A model generated the notes under the pieces. That model worked only from the letters and a program-made list of their open reading frames with translations, was not told the origin of the DNA and did no database searches. This document shows positions 10,032-18,516 of a stretch of 64,000 nucleotides of DNA, piece by piece. Made by a program: the position numbers and the translations under genes. The stretch is from Sediminicoccus sp. KRV36. Its GTDB lineage: Bacteria > Pseudomonadota > Alphaproteobacteria > Acetobacterales > Acetobacteraceae. The stretch spans positions 4,051,001-4,115,000 of the forward strand of contig NZ_CP085081.1 of the NCBI RefSeq assembly GCF_023243115.1. The letters run 5' to 3'. Every line of letters starts with the position of its first letter. The stretch's first letter is position 1.

Positions 10032-10859
10032 TTATTCCGCCCCGGGATTCATGGCGGCGGCACGCGGGGCATTGGCCGCCGCTTCCGTCTGCCGCGCCAG
10101 AATGGCCCCGAATTCCGAGGCGAAGCCCTCAAGCCGCCCCGCGAATTTGCCGAGCTTGGAGGCCAGCATGTTGTAGATCAGCACCGCCGGAATGGCCGCC
10201 ACCAGGCCGATGGCCGTGGCAAACAGCGCCTCCGCGATGCCGGGGGCGACGACCGCGAGGCTGGTATTCTGCATGCCGGCAATGGCGGCGAAGCTGTTCA
10301 TGATGCCCCAGACCGTCCCGAACAGCCCGACGAAAGGTGCGGCCGAACCCGTGGAGGCCAGGAAGGTCATGCGCTTTTCCAGCCGCTCCATCTCACGCTG
10401 GATGGTCACGGCCATGGCGCGCTCCACCCGCTCACGCGTGCCGGCGACCATCATCGCACCCGTGCCGGCCGCCGTGCTGGCGTGCCATTCGCGCATGCCG
10501 ACCACGAAGACCGAGGCCATGGGATGCGCTGGATTGTCGCCCTGGGCGCGATACAAATCATCCAGGCTGCCGCCGCGCCAGAAGCGATCCTCGAAGTCAT
10601 CCGCCTCGCGCTTGGCACGGCCGAGCGCGGTGAATTTCTCGAATGCGATGGCCCAGACGTAAACGCTGGCCAGCAGCAGCGCGATCATCACGCCCTTCAC
10701 CACCCAGTCGGCCTGCAGGAACAGGCCCATCAGCGAAAGATCATGCGCGGGTGCCGCAAGCGGCGCCGAACTCACACCCTGGGCGAGCGCCTCGGGCGCG
10801 ATGGCAAGCCCGAACGCCAAAAGCGGAAGGGCAAGCACGAGAGCGATGAAGTACTTCAA
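10032..10859 (-). CDS. tolQ: TolQ, proton channel subunit of the Tol-Pal motor
   Basis: An ExbB/TolQ family inner-membrane protein of 275 residues. The start is best placed at TTG 10859. This codon overlaps the ybgC stop (TTGA), and GGAGG lies ten bases upstream. The first 28 residues (KYFIALVLALPLLAFGLA then APEALAQG) look like a signal peptide, which is absent from E. coli TolQ. Three membrane segments follow, with the family motifs GLFGTVWGIMNSF and GIAEALFATAIGLVAAIPAV. An upstream in-frame extension to 10970 has no start signal of quality and runs inside ybgC. Confidence 0.95.
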   Translation of the reverse strand: MKYFIALVLALPLLAFGLAIAPEALAQGVSSAPLAAPAHDLSLMGLFLQADWVVKGVMIALLLASVYVWAIAFEKFTALGRAKREADDFEDRFWRGGSLDDLYRAQGDNPAHPMASVFVVGMREWHASTAAGTGAMMVAGTRERVERAMAVTIQREMERLEKRMTFLASTGSAAPFVGLFGTVWGIMNSFAAIAGMQNTSLAVVAPGIAEALFATAIGLVAAIPAVLIYNMLASKLGKFAGRLEGFASEFGAILARQTEAAANAPRAAAMNPGAE

Positions 10860-11305
10860 GGGGCCATGCCTCCGGGTGTCAGCGAAGCTTCGGTTTCGAT
10901 CCGGGCGCGCAGCGCGCCCAGCCAGGGTTCGGGCAACCGCCTCGGGGCCAGGCTCGCCGCATCCACGCAAGCGAGCGTCACATCGAGTACGGCCAGTTTC
11001 TCCTCCCCCCGAAAGACCTCCTGCACCAGCAGCAGGCTTGCGGATGCACGGCGGATCCGGGTGGCAACCACCACCTCGTCATCGAGTCGCGCGGGCCGTG
11101 CATACTCCACGGTGGCGCGTCGCACCACCAGGAAGCAACCATGCAGCCGCTGCATATCGGAATGCGGCAGGCCCATGTCCCGCAGCGCCTCGGTCCGGGC
11201 GCGCTCGGCCCAGCGCAGGTAGTTGGCGTGATAGACGACCCCGCCCGCATCGGTATCCTCGAAATAGACGCGGATGCGGTGGTGATGCGCGTAACTCTTT
11301 GTCAT
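10856..11305 (-). CDS. ybgC: Acyl-CoA thioester hydrolase YbgC (hot-dog fold)
   Basis: The first gene of the tol operon in most proteobacteria; it hydrolyses short acyl-CoAs and is thought to act in phospholipid metabolism. The 4-hydroxybenzoyl-CoA thioesterase signature is clear: RVYFEDTDAGGVVYHANYLRW, with the catalytic Asp in DTD. There are about 149 residues from ATG 11305. GTG at 11317 is an alternative, with GGAGGG eight bases upstream. That site lies inside a duplicated copy of the ruvB 3' end, so the local signal may have been supplied by the duplication. It overlaps the tolQ start by four bases. Confidence 0.93.
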   Translation of the reverse strand: MTKSYAHHHRIRVYFEDTDAGGVVYHANYLRWAERARTEALRDMGLPHSDMQRLHGCFLVVRRATVEYARPARLDDEVVVATRIRRASASLLLVQEVFRGEEKLAVLDVTLACVDAASLAPRRLPEPWLGALRARIETEASLTPGGMAP

Positions 11306-11310
11306 GCTTT

Positions 11311-11408
11311 GGCCCACTGATTCAGCCCTCCGGCGCATAGGCGCCTCCGGCCATCGGAGGGAGACGGGCCCACCGATTCAGCCCTCCGGCGCATAGGCGC
11401 CGCCGGCC
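11311..11408. repeat. Direct repeat duplicating the ruvB 3' end
   Basis: A segment of about 42 bases at 11367-11408, which includes the ruvB stop and the codons for the terminal GAYAPEG, recurs at 11311-11352 with two mismatches, 56 bases away. Both copies contain CAGCCCTCCGGCGCATAGGC. The copy nearer ybgC supplies its upstream region. Confidence 0.8.
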
Positions 11409-12442
11409 GTTGGTGCGGATGGGTCCAGCAGGTCGGGCTGGATGGTGCTGCCCGCGGGCGGCGCCATGCCCAGATGCCGCCAGCCGGGTTCGCCCAGCAT
11501 GCGGCCGCGCGGCGTGCGCAGGACCAGCCCCTCCTGGATCAGGAAGGGCTCCACCACATCCTCCAGCGTGTCCCGGCTTTCGGAAAGGGCGGCGGCCAGG
11601 GTTTCCACGCCGACCGGGCCGCCATTGTGATGCTCGGCGATGCGGCGCAGGTAGCGGCGGTCCATCGCATCCAGGCCCTTGGCGTCCACCTCCAGCCGCT
11701 CCAGCGCCAGATTGGCCATGGCGCGATCCGCGACACGCCCCTCCACCACGGCGAAATCCCGCACGCGCCGCAGCAGCCGCCCGGCGATGCGCGGCGTGCC
11801 GCGCGAGCGATTGGCGATCTCGGCCGCCCCCTCCTCGGAGAGCGCGAAGGCCAGCTTTTCCGCCCCGCGCCGGACGATGCGAAACAGCTCCTCCGGGGTG
11901 TAGAGATTCAGCCGCAGCGGAATGCCGAACCGGTCCCGCAGCGGCGTGGAGAGCAGGCCGGAGCGCGTGGTGGCCCCCACCAGCGTGAAGGGCGGCAGGT
12001 CAATGCGTACCGTGCGCGCCGCCGGCCCCTCGCCAATGATCAGATCAAGCTGGAAATCCTCCATCGCGGGATACAGCGTTTCCTCGATGGCAGGCTGCAG
12101 CCGGTGGATTTCATCCACAAACAGCACGTCGCGCGGCTGCAGATTGGTCAGGATCGCCGCCAGGTCGCCGGCGCGCTGCAGCACAGGCCCCGATGTGGCA
12201 CGGAACCCCACCCCCATCTCCCGCGCCACGATCTGCGCGAGCGTGGTTTTCCCCAGGCCCGGCGGGCCATGCAGCAGCACATGGTCCAGCGCCTCGCCCC
12301 GCGCGGAGGCCGCCTGGATGAAGATGGAGAGATTCTCGCGCAGCAGCTTCTGGCCGGTGAAATCCGCCAGCAATTGCGGGCGGAGCGACACCTCGGCGGA
12401 GTCCTCCTCCTGGCGCTCGCGGCCTGTGAGGCGATCAGACAT
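11378..12442 (-). CDS. ruvB: Holliday junction branch migration helicase RuvB
   Basis: An AAA+ motor that drives RuvA-bound Holliday junctions. It has 354 residues. Motifs in order: Walker [13 protein letters not shown], Walker [11 protein letters not shown], sensor 1 GATTRSGLL with the arginine-finger context LRDRFG, then a winged-helix C-terminal domain ([29 protein letters not shown]). The length is normal. It lies downstream of ruvA and ruvC in one direction, separated from ruvA by a palindromic repeat. Confidence 0.97.
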   Translation of the reverse strand: MSDRLTGRERQEEDSAEVSLRPQLLADFTGQKLLRENLSIFIQAASARGEALDHVLLHGPPGLGKTTLAQIVAREMGVGFRATSGPVLQRAGDLAAILTNLQPRDVLFVDEIHRLQPAIEETLYPAMEDFQLDLIIGEGPAARTVRIDLPPFTLVGATTRSGLLSTPLRDRFGIPLRLNLYTPEELFRIVRRGAEKLAFALSEEGAAEIANRSRGTPRIAGRLLRRVRDFAVVEGRVADRAMANLALERLEVDAKGLDAMDRRYLRRIAEHHNGGPVGVETLAAALSESRDTLEDVVEPFLIQEGLVLRTPRGRMLGEPGWRHLGMAPPAGSTIQPDLLDPSAPTAGGAYAPEG

Positions 12443-12473
12443 GGGGGGCTGCCGCCTGGACAGGCGTCAAGGC

Positions 12474-12518
12474 AAGGGGCGCTGCCCCTTGAACCCCGGC
12501 AAAGGACGCGTCCTTTGC
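12474..12518. repeat. Composite palindromic repeat, copy 2 (ruvA-ruvB gap)
   Basis: Module A at 12474-12490 pairs AAGGGGC with GCCCCTT. After the spacer GAACCCCG, module B at 12499-12518 is a perfect 20-base palindrome, GCAAAGGACG/CGTCCTTTGC. This is the cleanest copy of the family. Confidence 0.8.
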
Positions 12519-12526
12519 AATCCCAT

Positions 12527-13144
12527 TCATCGGGCAGACTCGCGCAAAGCCAGGGTGATCAGGCTGTTCAGGTCGAAGCCCTCGGGCAGCTGCGCCTTGG
12601 CGCGGGCCACGGCGCGCTCGGCCTCGGGGCGCTTCAGGCCCAGGTTCAGCAAGGCGCTCACGGCATCCGCCTCCGGGCTGTCGGGCGCCACGGGGGCCAG
12701 CATCACGCCGCCGCCATCCTCCTCCGGCGTGGCACGGCCCACGGCCCATTTCTGCATCGCCGGCTCGTCAATCACGCGATTGGCCGTGGCCGCGCCCAGC
12801 CCCTTCACTTCGGAGAGCTTCTTGCGCTCCTTCGCCGCGATGGCCCGCGCCAATTGCTCGGGCGAGAGGCCGGACAACACCAGCAGCGCCTTTTGCGGCC
12901 CCACGGTCTTCACCTCGATCAGGGCGCGAAATGCCTCGCGCTCGGCCGCGTCAAGAAAGCCGTAGAGCGTGATCGCATCCTGGCTGACCCGGGTTTCCAC
13001 CAGCAGCTTCTGGACGCCGTCCTTCGCCGTCATCCGGTCCAGCGTCTTGCGCGAGCAGGATACGAGGTATCCGACACCGTTAACATCCAGCACGCAGGCG
13101 CCATCGGCCACGCTCTCCACCCGGCCCGTCAGCATGCCGATCAT
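12527..13144 (-). CDS. ruvA: Holliday junction branch migration complex subunit RuvA
   Basis: A tetrameric junction-binding protein of 205 residues. The start at 13144 (MIGMLTGRVES) has GGAGG five bases upstream; the longer open frame to 13354 lies inside ruvC and is not used. Domains: an OB fold (about 1-64, with VLDVNGVGYLVSC), a helix-hairpin-helix region (VKTVGPQKALLVLSGL and VKGLGAATANRVI), an acidic Gly-rich linker, and a C-terminal RuvB-binding domain (AVSALLNLGLKRPEAERAVA). It follows ruvC by 55 bases. Confidence 0.97.
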   Translation of the reverse strand: MIGMLTGRVESVADGACVLDVNGVGYLVSCSRKTLDRMTAKDGVQKLLVETRVSQDAITLYGFLDAAEREAFRALIEVKTVGPQKALLVLSGLSPEQLARAIAAKERKKLSEVKGLGAATANRVIDEPAMQKWAVGRATPEEDGGGVMLAPVAPDSPEADAVSALLNLGLKRPEAERAVARAKAQLPEGFDLNSLITLALRESAR

Positions 13145-13199
13145 GCCGGCCTCCACTGGCCGCGGGCGCGCCGGCGCCGAAGAGTTGAAGCGATGGCCG

Positions 13200-13712
13200 T
13201 CATGCCTGGGCCAACCGTGCCAGGAGGTTGCGCGTGCCGCGGTGATGCGCGTGGCAGATCGCGATCGCCAGGGCATCCGCCGCATCGGCGCGCTTGAGCA
13301 CCGCGCCGGGCAGCAGGCGCTTGACCATGTCCTGCACCTGGATCTTGTCGGCATGGCCGGTGCCCACCACGGCGCGCTTCACCTCCATCGCCTGGTATTC
13401 AGCGACGGGAAGCCCGGCCAGCGCCGGCGCCAGCAGCGCCACGCCGCGCGCCTGGCCCAGCTTCAGCGCGGCGGCTGGATTCTTGTTCACGTAGGTGTGC
13501 TCCACCGCCGCTTCATCGGGCTGCCATTCGCCTATGAGGTGCGAGAGGCCGTTATGGATCTGCACCAGCCGCGCCGCCAGTTCCTCGCCCGCCAGGGTGC
13601 TGATGGCGCCCGCGGCGATATAGCGCAGATGCGAACCCGCACTCTCGATCAGCCCCCAGCCCGTATGGGTCAGGCCGGGATCAATCCCGAGGATGCGAAT
13701 GGCGCGCTGCAA
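13200..13712 (-). CDS. ruvC: Crossover junction endodeoxyribonuclease RuvC
   Basis: A resolvase that cuts Holliday junctions in the RuvABC complex. It has 170 residues. The first acidic catalytic residue is in [12 protein letters not shown]; others fit [11 protein letters not shown] and [16 protein letters not shown]. The start is taken as TTG 13712, one base from the yebC stop; no ATG occurs before the conserved GIDPG, so a non-ATG start is required. The yebC-ruvC-ruvA-ruvB order is the classical arrangement. Confidence 0.96.
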   Translation of the reverse strand: MQRAIRILGIDPGLTHTGWGLIESAGSHLRYIAAGAISTLAGEELAARLVQIHNGLSHLIGEWQPDEAAVEHTYVNKNPAAALKLGQARGVALLAPALAGLPVAEYQAMEVKRAVVGTGHADKIQVQDMVKRLLPGAVLKRADAADALAIAICHAHHRGTRNLLARLAQA

Positions 13713-13713
13713 G

Positions 13714-14457
13714 CTAGCCTGAAAGCTTCGCCAGGACGGCGTCGCTCACCTCGAAATTGGCATAGACGTGCTGAACGTCGTCGTGATCATCCAGCGCGTC
13801 CACGAATTTCAACACCCCCGCGGCGGCTTCCTCATCAAGGTCCACGGTCAGGTTGGGCTTCCATTCCAGCCGTGCCGCCTGCGCATCGCCGAAGCGGGCC
13901 TCCAGCGCGTCCCGCACGGCATTGAGGTCTTCCGGCAGGGTCAGCACCTCATGGCCTTCGGCGGTGCTGCTCACATCCTGCGCCCCGGCCTCGATCGCGG
14001 CTTCCAGCATGGTATCGGCGTCTGCCACGCTGGCGGCGAAGCGCAGCGCGCCCACGCGGTCGAACTGGAAGGCCACCGTCTCGCCCATCGCGCCGCCGGC
14101 CTTGCTGAACAGGGAGCGCAGGTCACTCGCCGTGCGGTTGCGGTTGTCGGTCAGCGCCTCGACAATCACGGCCACACCGGCGGGGCCGCGCCCCTCATAG
14201 CGGATTTCGGCATAATCCTCGCCCGAGCCGGCGCCCGTGGCCTTCTTGATGGCGCGGTCCACCACATCCTTGGTCATGTTCGCCAATCGCGCGGCGACCA
14301 GCGCGGCCCGCAGCCGCGGGTTGTGGTTCGGGTCCGGCAGGCCCTGCTTGGCCGCCACCGTGATTTCGCGGCCGATCTTGGCGAAGGCCCGGGCGCGTTT
14401 GGCGTCCTGCCCGCCCTTGCGGTGCATGATGTTCTTGAACTGTGAATGACCAGCCAT
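13714..14457 (-). CDS. yebC: YebC/PmpR family protein (TACO1 family)
   Basis: A 247-residue member of the YebC family, described as transcriptional regulators and, more recently, as factors that help ribosomes pass proline-rich stretches. The start at 14457 gives the family N-terminus [15 protein letters not shown]. Also visible are [29 protein letters not shown], the signature [19 protein letters not shown] and [12 protein letters not shown]. It is the first gene of the leftward ruv/tol block. A role in translating the poly-Pro TolA linker downstream is possible but only a guess. Confidence 0.96.
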   Translation of the reverse strand: MAGHSQFKNIMHRKGGQDAKRARAFAKIGREITVAAKQGLPDPNHNPRLRAALVAARLANMTKDVVDRAIKKATGAGSGEDYAEIRYEGRGPAGVAVIVEALTDNRNRTASDLRSLFSKAGGAMGETVAFQFDRVGALRFAASVADADTMLEAAIEAGAQDVSSTAEGHEVLTLPEDLNAVRDALEARFGDAQAARLEWKPNLTVDLDEEAAAGVLKFVDALDDHDDVQHVYANFEVSDAVLAKLSG

Positions 14458-14525
14458 GGCGACTTCAGAGATTGGTTGAGCTTTTGGATATAGCGCCCGG
14501 CGCCAGGTTTCGCCACCATGGGGCC

Positions 14526-15137
14526 ATGAACCCACATGCCGTCACCACCCTCGCCCAGCTCGAATCCCTCTATGACCAGGTCATGGAGGTGGCACGCACC
14601 AAATCCACCGACCGGCTGGATGCGCCGACGCGCGCCTTCATCGCCGCCTCCCCCTTCGTGCTGCTGGGCACGCAGGGGGCGCGGGGCAACCACATCACCC
14701 CGCGCGGCGATGCGCCGGGCTTTGTGGAAGTGCTGGATGATCACCGCGTCATGCTGCCCGACCGCAAGGGCAATAACCGCCTGGACGGGCTGCGGGACAT
14801 CATCGAGGACAACCGCGTTTCCCTGCTGTTCCTCGTCCCTGGCGTGAATGAGACGCTGCGCCTGCACGGGCTCGCCACCATCTCGACCGACCCGGAGCTG
14901 CGGGCGCGCTGCGTGGCGCAGGGCAAGACGCCGGCCACCGTGCTCATCATCGAAATCCGCGAGATCTTCATGCAATGCGCCAAGGCGCTGATGCGCTCCT
15001 CCCTGTGGGCGGGCCAGCCGCGGCCGGCGGAAGTGCCGACGATGGGCCAGCTCGTCTCGGCCCATAAAAAGGGCGCGCTGGACGCCGTGGCCTATGACCT
15101 GGCGGCGCCGGAGCGACTGAAGGCCAATCTGTACTAA
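14526..15137 (+). CDS. Pyridoxamine 5'-phosphate oxidase-type flavoprotein (MSMEG_1061 / DR2398-like)
   Basis: A protein of about 203 residues with a split-barrel FMN-binding fold. The run [33 protein letters not shown] and [15 protein letters not shown] matches a family of PPOX-like flavoproteins of unknown substrate. The ATG at 14526 was chosen over an upstream frame opening (14442) because the upstream codons lie inside the divergent yebC start. It is divergent from yebC by 68 bases. The enzyme probably reduces or oxidises a small organic molecule with FMN or F420; nothing nearby names it. Confidence 0.85.
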   Translation: MNPHAVTTLAQLESLYDQVMEVARTKSTDRLDAPTRAFIAASPFVLLGTQGARGNHITPRGDAPGFVEVLDDHRVMLPDRKGNNRLDGLRDIIEDNRVSLLFLVPGVNETLRLHGLATISTDPELRARCVAQGKTPATVLIIEIREIFMQCAKALMRSSLWAGQPRPAEVPTMGQLVSAHKKGALDAVAYDLAAPERLKANLY

Positions 15138-15212
15138 GATTTCATGGAAATTGTTTGTTCCGCGCCAAGTCACTCGTCTAGCCTGCCGGGGTTTCCCCTG
15201 GTGGAGTGACCC

Positions 15213-16178
15213 ATGCCCTGGCTGCCGCGTTTCGCCCTCGTCCTGATCGCGGGGCTGGCCATGGCACCCGCCGCCCGCGCGTGGCCGGACCGGCCCGTTA
15301 CCATCATCATCCCCTTCGCGCCCGGCAATGCGGCGGATGTGATCACGCGCCTGCTCGCCCCCGTGCTGAGCCAGAATTGGGGCCAGCCGGTGGTGGTGCA
15401 GAACGTCCCGGGCGCCAGCGGCGGCATCGGGGTGGAGCGCGTGGTCCGCGCCGCACCCGATGGCCACACCCTCGTGATGTCCGGCGATGCGGCCATCGTG
15501 GTCCGCGTCAGCATGACGCCCCCCCTGCCCTATGATCCGCGGCGGGACCTCGCCCCTATCATCCTGGTGGCGCGCACGCCCAACCTCCTGGTGGTTCCGG
15601 CCCAGGCCGCGCCGCGCAACGTCGCAGAGCTGGTCGCTGCCGCGCGCGCCGCGCGGGGTGGGTATAATTACGGCCATGCGGGGCCTGGCACCTCGGTCCA
15701 GATTGCCTCCGAATTGCTGGTGCAGATGGCCGGGATCGAGCTCACCGGTGTCGGCTACCCGAGCCTGCCGGCCGTGCTGCAGGATGTGATGGCGGGGCGG
15801 CTGGACCTCGCTTTCCTGCCCGCTGTGGTGGCGGGGTCGATGGTGGCGGAGGGGCGGCTGCGGGCGCTGGCCCTGTCCTCGCCCGGCCGGCTGGCCTCCC
15901 TCCCCGATGTGCCGAGCCTGGCCGAGCAGGGCTATCCGGGCTTTGACGCCAGCGCATGGTTCGGGCTGCTGGCGCCCGCCGCCACGCCTGCGCCGATCCT
16001 CACGCGGGTGCATGCCGATGTCACCGCCGCCCTCGCGACCCCCGCGATGCGGGCGCGGCTGGATGGGCTGGGCGCCGTGACGCTGGGCCATACGCCGGAG
16101 GAATTCCAAGCGCTCATCGCGTCCGAAATTCCCCGCATGGCGGAGGTGCTGCGCCGGGCGGGGATCACGGGCCAGTAG
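15213..16178 (+). CDS. Bug/TctC family tripartite tricarboxylate transporter substrate-binding protein
   Basis: A periplasmic solute receptor of 321 residues. A signal peptide ends near residue 23 (MAPAARA-WPDRPV). The family hallmarks are WPDRPVTIIIPFAPGNAADVITR, VVVQNVPGASGGIGVERV with the following APDGHTL, and a C-terminal SLPDVPSLAEQGYPGFD. No TctA or TctB membrane genes are nearby; orphan Bug receptors are very common in beta- and alphaproteobacteria. The ligand is probably a small carboxylate. GGTGGAG precedes the ATG. Confidence 0.93.
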   Translation: MPWLPRFALVLIAGLAMAPAARAWPDRPVTIIIPFAPGNAADVITRLLAPVLSQNWGQPVVVQNVPGASGGIGVERVVRAAPDGHTLVMSGDAAIVVRVSMTPPLPYDPRRDLAPIILVARTPNLLVVPAQAAPRNVAELVAAARAARGGYNYGHAGPGTSVQIASELLVQMAGIELTGVGYPSLPAVLQDVMAGRLDLAFLPAVVAGSMVAEGRLRALALSSPGRLASLPDVPSLAEQGYPGFDASAWFGLLAPAATPAPILTRVHADVTAALATPAMRARLDGLGAVTLGHTPEEFQALIASEIPRMAEVLRRAGITGQ

Positions 16179-16251
16179 CCACGCCGCTGGACCTTCCGGC
16201 CGATTGGGTCTCACTCTTTCGCCAGAAGCGATCAACGCGGAAGGAAACGGC

Positions 16252-17004
16252 ATGGATCTCAAGGGCAAGGTGGCGCTGGTCACGGGCGGCAATGGGGGGT
16301 TGGGGCAGCGCATCTGCCATGCCCTGGCGCGCGAGGGCGTGCATCTGGCCGTCATGTACGCGCAAAGCCGCGAGCAGGCCGAAGCCGTGGCGCAGGACAT
16401 CGCCGCGCGCCATCAGGTCAATGCCGTCGCCTTCCAATGCGACATCACCGACGCGGCGGCGGTGCAGGCGCTGATCGGCGCCGTCACCGCCCGCTTCGGC
16501 AGCCTGGACATCCTGGTGAATGACGCCGCCTTCAACAAGGCGATCCCCTTCCCCGACCTCGACAACCTCACGGAGGACGTCTGGGAGAAGATCATGGCGG
16601 TGAACCTCACCGGCCCGATGCGGCTGATCAAGGCGGTGGCGCCGGTGATGAAGGCGCAGGGCGCAGGGCGGATCGTGAATATCTCCTCGGTCGCGGGGCT
16701 GGGGCCGAGTGGGTCTTCCATCGCCTATGCCGTCTCGAAGGCGGGGCTGATCCATCTCACGAAATGCATGGCGGTGGCGCTGGCGCCGCAGACGCTGGTG
16801 AATTGCGTGGCGCCCGGCCTGCTGGAGGGAACGCGCGCCACGGCCAATCTGCGCGCCGAGCAGATCGCCAACGCCTCCACCCTCGCGCTGCTGAAGAAGC
16901 CGGCCGACAAGGATGATTGCGCGGATATGGTGGTGACCATGTGCCGGACGGAAACCATGACCGGGCAGACCATCGTGATTGATGCCGGGCGGGTGTTTCA
17001 CTGA
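16252..17004 (+). CDS. SDR family NAD(P)-dependent oxidoreductase
   Basis: A classical short-chain dehydrogenase/reductase of 250 residues. Cofactor motif VTGGNGGLGQ at residues 10-19, the structural motif DILVNDAA, and the active-site Ser with Tyr-x-x-x-Lys in NISSVAGLGPSGSSIAYAVSK. The C-terminal PG motif is CVAPGLLEG. The start at 16252 has AAGGAA nine bases upstream. It resembles 3-oxoacyl-ACP reductases (FabG-like), but a single SDR gene next to a Bug receptor does not define the substrate. Confidence 0.93.
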   Translation: MDLKGKVALVTGGNGGLGQRICHALAREGVHLAVMYAQSREQAEAVAQDIAARHQVNAVAFQCDITDAAAVQALIGAVTARFGSLDILVNDAAFNKAIPFPDLDNLTEDVWEKIMAVNLTGPMRLIKAVAPVMKAQGAGRIVNISSVAGLGPSGSSIAYAVSKAGLIHLTKCMAVALAPQTLVNCVAPGLLEGTRATANLRAEQIANASTLALLKKPADKDDCADMVVTMCRTETMTGQTIVIDAGRVFH

Positions 17005-17132
17005 GCGGCAGGTCCAGGCGACCGCGCCCCTCTCAGCGTGCCGGCCACGTGGCGAAAGAGCCTCGCCACGCGGCTTGATCAGGCAGGGATGGGCCGGCGC
17101 CGATCAGGCGGCCCTCTGCCCCACCCGGGCCC

Positions 17133-17417
17133 CTACCAGCGGCGATGGCCGTGATGCGGGCGGCCGTAATAGGGGCGCGGGGCGTAATAGACCGGCGGCG
17201 CGTAGAAGCGCGGCGGCGGGGGCGCGAAGAACACCGGCGGCGGCGGCACGAAGACCGGGCGCGGAGGCGCGTAATAGACCGGCGGCGGCGCGTAGCCATA
17301 GCCGGGCTTGTCCCAGTACTGCGCCTGGGCGGTCCCGATCCCGAGCGGCCCGACACCCAGCGACACCATGCCGAGGGCCAGGGAAGCGGCGATCATCACA
17401 CGGCGAAAAAGGCGCAT
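17133..17417 (-). CDS. Small exported Tyr/Pro-rich protein
   Basis: 94 residues. A signal peptide (MRLFRRVMIAASLALGMVS ... AQA) is followed by a low-complexity body made of repeats such as PPPVYYAPPRP, PPPVFFAPPPP and APPVYYAPRPYYG, ending in HHGHRRW. AGGAGGT stands eight bases upstream, so expression is likely. Tyr-Ala-Pro-Pro repeats are seen in small envelope proteins of many alphaproteobacteria without a known role. It is followed on the same strand by no obvious partner, and the next gene upstream (17477-17758) is a paralogue of the same size. Confidence 0.8.
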   Translation of the reverse strand: MRLFRRVMIAASLALGMVSLGVGPLGIGTAQAQYWDKPGYGYAPPPVYYAPPRPVFVPPPPVFFAPPPPRFYAPPVYYAPRPYYGRPHHGHRRW

Positions 17418-17476
17418 CGGAAGTACCTCCTTTGGATCAGCATCTTTTACAAAACGAGCATGGCGGGATGATGGCA

Positions 17477-17758
17477 TCAGCCGCGCCGCCAGCCGCGCCC
17501 ACCGCCCCGGTAGGGCGCCGTATAGCCACCGCGGTAGCCGCCTCCGCCGTAATAGCGCGGCGGCGCGTAGTAGCGGGGTGGCGGGGCGTAGAAGCGCGGG
17601 GCCGGCGCGTAGTAGCGCGGCGCCGCATAGCCATACCCATAGGCCGGGGCCACATAGCCATAGCCGCCGCCATAGACCGGGCCGCCCACATAACCGGGCG
17701 CGCATCCCACCAGGGACATCGCGGCGCCCAGAACAACCAATGCCCGAAGCCCGCGCAT
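17477..17758 (-). CDS. Small Tyr/Gly/Pro-rich lipoprotein, paralogue of the next gene
   Basis: 93 residues with a lipobox (MSLVGC) near residue 19. The mature part is repeats of YGYVAPAYGYGYAAP and RYYAPAPRFYAPPPRYYAPP, ending in a Gly/Arg-rich tail. GGAGGGTG lies upstream of the ATG. It is transcribed in the same direction as the paralogue at 17133-17417 and is 59 bases from it. The pair differ in anchor (lipid here, soluble there). No function can be assigned. Aromatic and proline repeats suggest an extended surface or wall-associated polypeptide. Confidence 0.8.
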   Translation of the reverse strand: MRGLRALVVLGAAMSLVGCAPGYVGGPVYGGGYGYVAPAYGYGYAAPRYYAPAPRFYAPPPRYYAPPRYYGGGGYRGGYTAPYRGGGRGWRRG

Positions 17759-17955
17759 GGCAACACCCTCCTGCCGCGGCGTCTCGGCGCACCCGGGGGG
17801 TGCGCCAGAGGAAGGGGGGCCGCGGCCAAAATTCCGTGGGGCGGCCGATCACACCAACGGGCCCTGGAGGCCTGTGGCTCTCGCCGTCTTGAATGTCATG
17901 GAGCGCCCGGCTGATGGCGGAAGCAAGGCGAAATTGCAGTGATTTGAAGCCCGCG

Positions 17956-18447
17956 TCAGAAGCCGCCGGGCGGAACCCTCAGGCTGGGCGGTGCCGGCCG
18001 CATGGCTGCGCGCAGCAGCGTGTCCAGCTCCGACAGGAAGCGCGAGCGATCGGCCTGGGTCATGCCTGACGGGCCCCCGGTGCGCCCCCCGGTGGAGCGC
18101 AGATGCTCGGCCACCGCGCGGCCCGCCAGCGCGCCGCCGATATTCTCGACGGTCCAGCGGTGCCCCTTGGAGTTCAGCGCGCGCGCGCCTTTTTCCAGGC
18201 AGCGCGCGGCCAGCGGGATATCCTGCGTGACGCAGACATCCGCCGCGGTGATCTGCTCGACGATCCAGTCATCGGCCACATCCGCCCCCTCGGTGACGAT
18301 CACCCGATGGATGATCGGGCTCTCCGGCAGCAGGATGCCGCGCGCGCCATTGGAGACGACATGGGTATGCACCCCAAGGCGCTGGGCCACGCGAAAGGCC
18401 TCATCGCGCACCGGGCAGGCATCGGCGTCCAGGTAAAGCTGCGTCAT
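17956..18447 (-). CDS. YaiI/YqxD family protein (DUF188, UPF0178)
   Basis: 163 residues. The family N-terminus LYLDADACPVRDEAFRVAQR is intact, with the acidic DADACP motif of this PIN-like fold. VVSNGARG, GADVADDWIVEQ and VTQDIPLAARCLEKGA follow, as does the C-terminal SRFLSELDTLL. The function is not established experimentally; the fold suggests a nuclease. It lies 69 bases downstream of purB on the same strand and may share its transcript. Confidence 0.92.
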   Translation of the reverse strand: MTQLYLDADACPVRDEAFRVAQRLGVHTHVVSNGARGILLPESPIIHRVIVTEGADVADDWIVEQITAADVCVTQDIPLAARCLEKGARALNSKGHRWTVENIGGALAGRAVAEHLRSTGGRTGGPSGMTQADRSRFLSELDTLLRAAMRPAPPSLRVPPGGF

Positions 18448-18516
18448 CCGCGCGCCCCGAGGCCCGGCAGATGCGGGAAGCGAAAGCTCCCGCCGGGGCC
18501 GAAGCGGCGCTGCCCC

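Noticed and set aside
14274..16400. 708-codon leftward frame over the PPOX and Bug genes
   Set aside because: It runs antisense to two genes with clear family motifs and shares no recognisable protein sequence.
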